Assembly: GCA_016926135.1 (NCBI GenBank)
Contig: JAFGPH010000242.1
Coordinates: forward strand, 1 to 6,321
From: Deltaproteobacteria bacterium
GTDB taxonomy: Bacteria > Desulfobacterota > DSM-4660 > Desulfatiglandales > HGW-15
Direction of reading: 5' to 3'
Length of the DNA stretch: 6,321 nt
In this document: piece after piece, positions 6,095 through 6,321 of the stretch
How positions within the stretch are numbered: position 1 is the first letter of the stretch
Layout: each line of letters begins with the position of its first letter
The notes under the pieces: model-generated
What the model was told of the DNA's origin: nothing
The model's database searches: none
What the model saw: the letters and a program-made list of their open reading frames with translations, nothing else
Position numbers and translations under genes: made by a program

Positions 6095-6190
6095 GCGTTC
6101 AGCGATCAGCTTTGAGCCTTCAGCTTTGAGCTTTGAGCTTCCTATTTGACCTTTGAGCTTTCAGCTTTCAGCTTTGAACTTCCTATTTGA
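6095..6190. repeat. 7-bp tandem repeat, GCTTTSA type, running into the ompH-like stop codon
   Basis: On the + strand the units are gcgttca, gcgatca, gctttga, gccttca, gctttga, gctttga, gcttcct plus atttga, cctttga, gctttca, gctttca, gctttga, acttcct plus atttga. The phase is seven bases, with two 13-base composite units. The 13-mer cttcctatttgac occurs at 6138-6150 and again at 6179-6191, 41 bases apart. The second copy includes the last codons and stop of the ompH-like gene. The tract fills nearly the whole 105-base gap. Confidence 0.8.
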
Positions 6191-6321
6191 CTGCGTCATA
6201 GAGCTTGATGATCTTGCCCGTGATGTCGATGGCATCGTCGGCCGTCACCACGTATCTTCGCTCCAGGATCACCGTGAACTTCTCTTTCTTTCGGTACTCC
6301 GTCACGACGTCGTAGACTTCC
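6183..6321 (-). CDS. OmpH/Skp family periplasmic chaperone, C-terminal end (5' partial)
   Basis: The last 45 codons of a - strand gene run off the right edge and end in TAG at 6183-6185. The peptide EVYDVVTEYRKKEKF, then TVILERRYVVTADDAIDITG and KIIKLYDAVK, fits the OmpH/Skp C-terminus. In that family a helix ends in a glycine- or lysine-rich turn (here KKEKF), followed by a beta strand ending near ILE, then a short A/D-D-x-x-D-I/L-T segment and a final helix. Skp-like proteins are trimeric periplasmic chaperones that hold unfolded outer-membrane proteins. The N-terminus, including any signal peptide and most of the coiled coil, is outside the window. It lies 105 bases upstream of the SPFH gene in the same direction, so co-transcription is plausible but not shown. 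Confidence 0.72.
   Translation of the reverse strand, partial: EVYDVVTEYRKKEKFTVILERRYVVTADDAIDITGKIIKLYDAVK

Noticed and set aside
6095..6190. CRISPR array.
   Set aside because: The repeat unit is seven bases in direct tandem with no spacers, and no cas gene is present.

Overview
The window looks like a piece of chromosome from a GC-rich, Gram-negative bacterium. The OmpH/Skp-type periplasmic chaperone end implies an outer membrane. The protein families and the style of the TSUP permease suggest a deltaproteobacterial or Syntrophobacter/Desulfo-like lineage. That placement is an impression from sequence style, not the result of a search.

Layout: the left edge carries the C-terminal half of a major facilitator transporter on the + strand (2-667). 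All other genes lie on the - strand. Read in the direction of transcription (right to left) they are: the C-terminal end of an OmpH/Skp-like chaperone (6321-6183), an SPFH/band-7 protein with three C-terminal zinc ribbons (6077-4953), an unfamiliar 413-residue protein with two zinc ribbons and a visible internal duplication (4810-3569), a lidless Hsp70 family ATPase (3208-1661) and a TauE/SafE (TSUP) permease (1589-627). The last gene converges on and overlaps the transporter by 41 bases.

The three central genes are the interesting part: a membrane-raft type SPFH scaffold, a duplicated zinc-ribbon protein and a reduced Hsp70. SPFH proteins with C-terminal zinc ribbons (COG4260, YdjI of Bacillus subtilis) work beside a zinc-ribbon protein (YdjG) in the PspA-linked membrane stress system. 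By analogy, the three genes may form a membrane- or protein-quality-control module in which the Hsp70 supplies ATP-driven chaperone activity. This is inference from gene order and domain content only.

The gaps between these genes are long for an operon (105, 142 and 360 bases). Each carries degenerate seven-base tandem repeats. The 142-base gap also holds inverted repeats, and the 360-base gap holds a short possible ORF and a segment resembling a dispersed repeat. No rRNA, tRNA, CRISPR array, transposase or convincing intrinsic terminator was seen.
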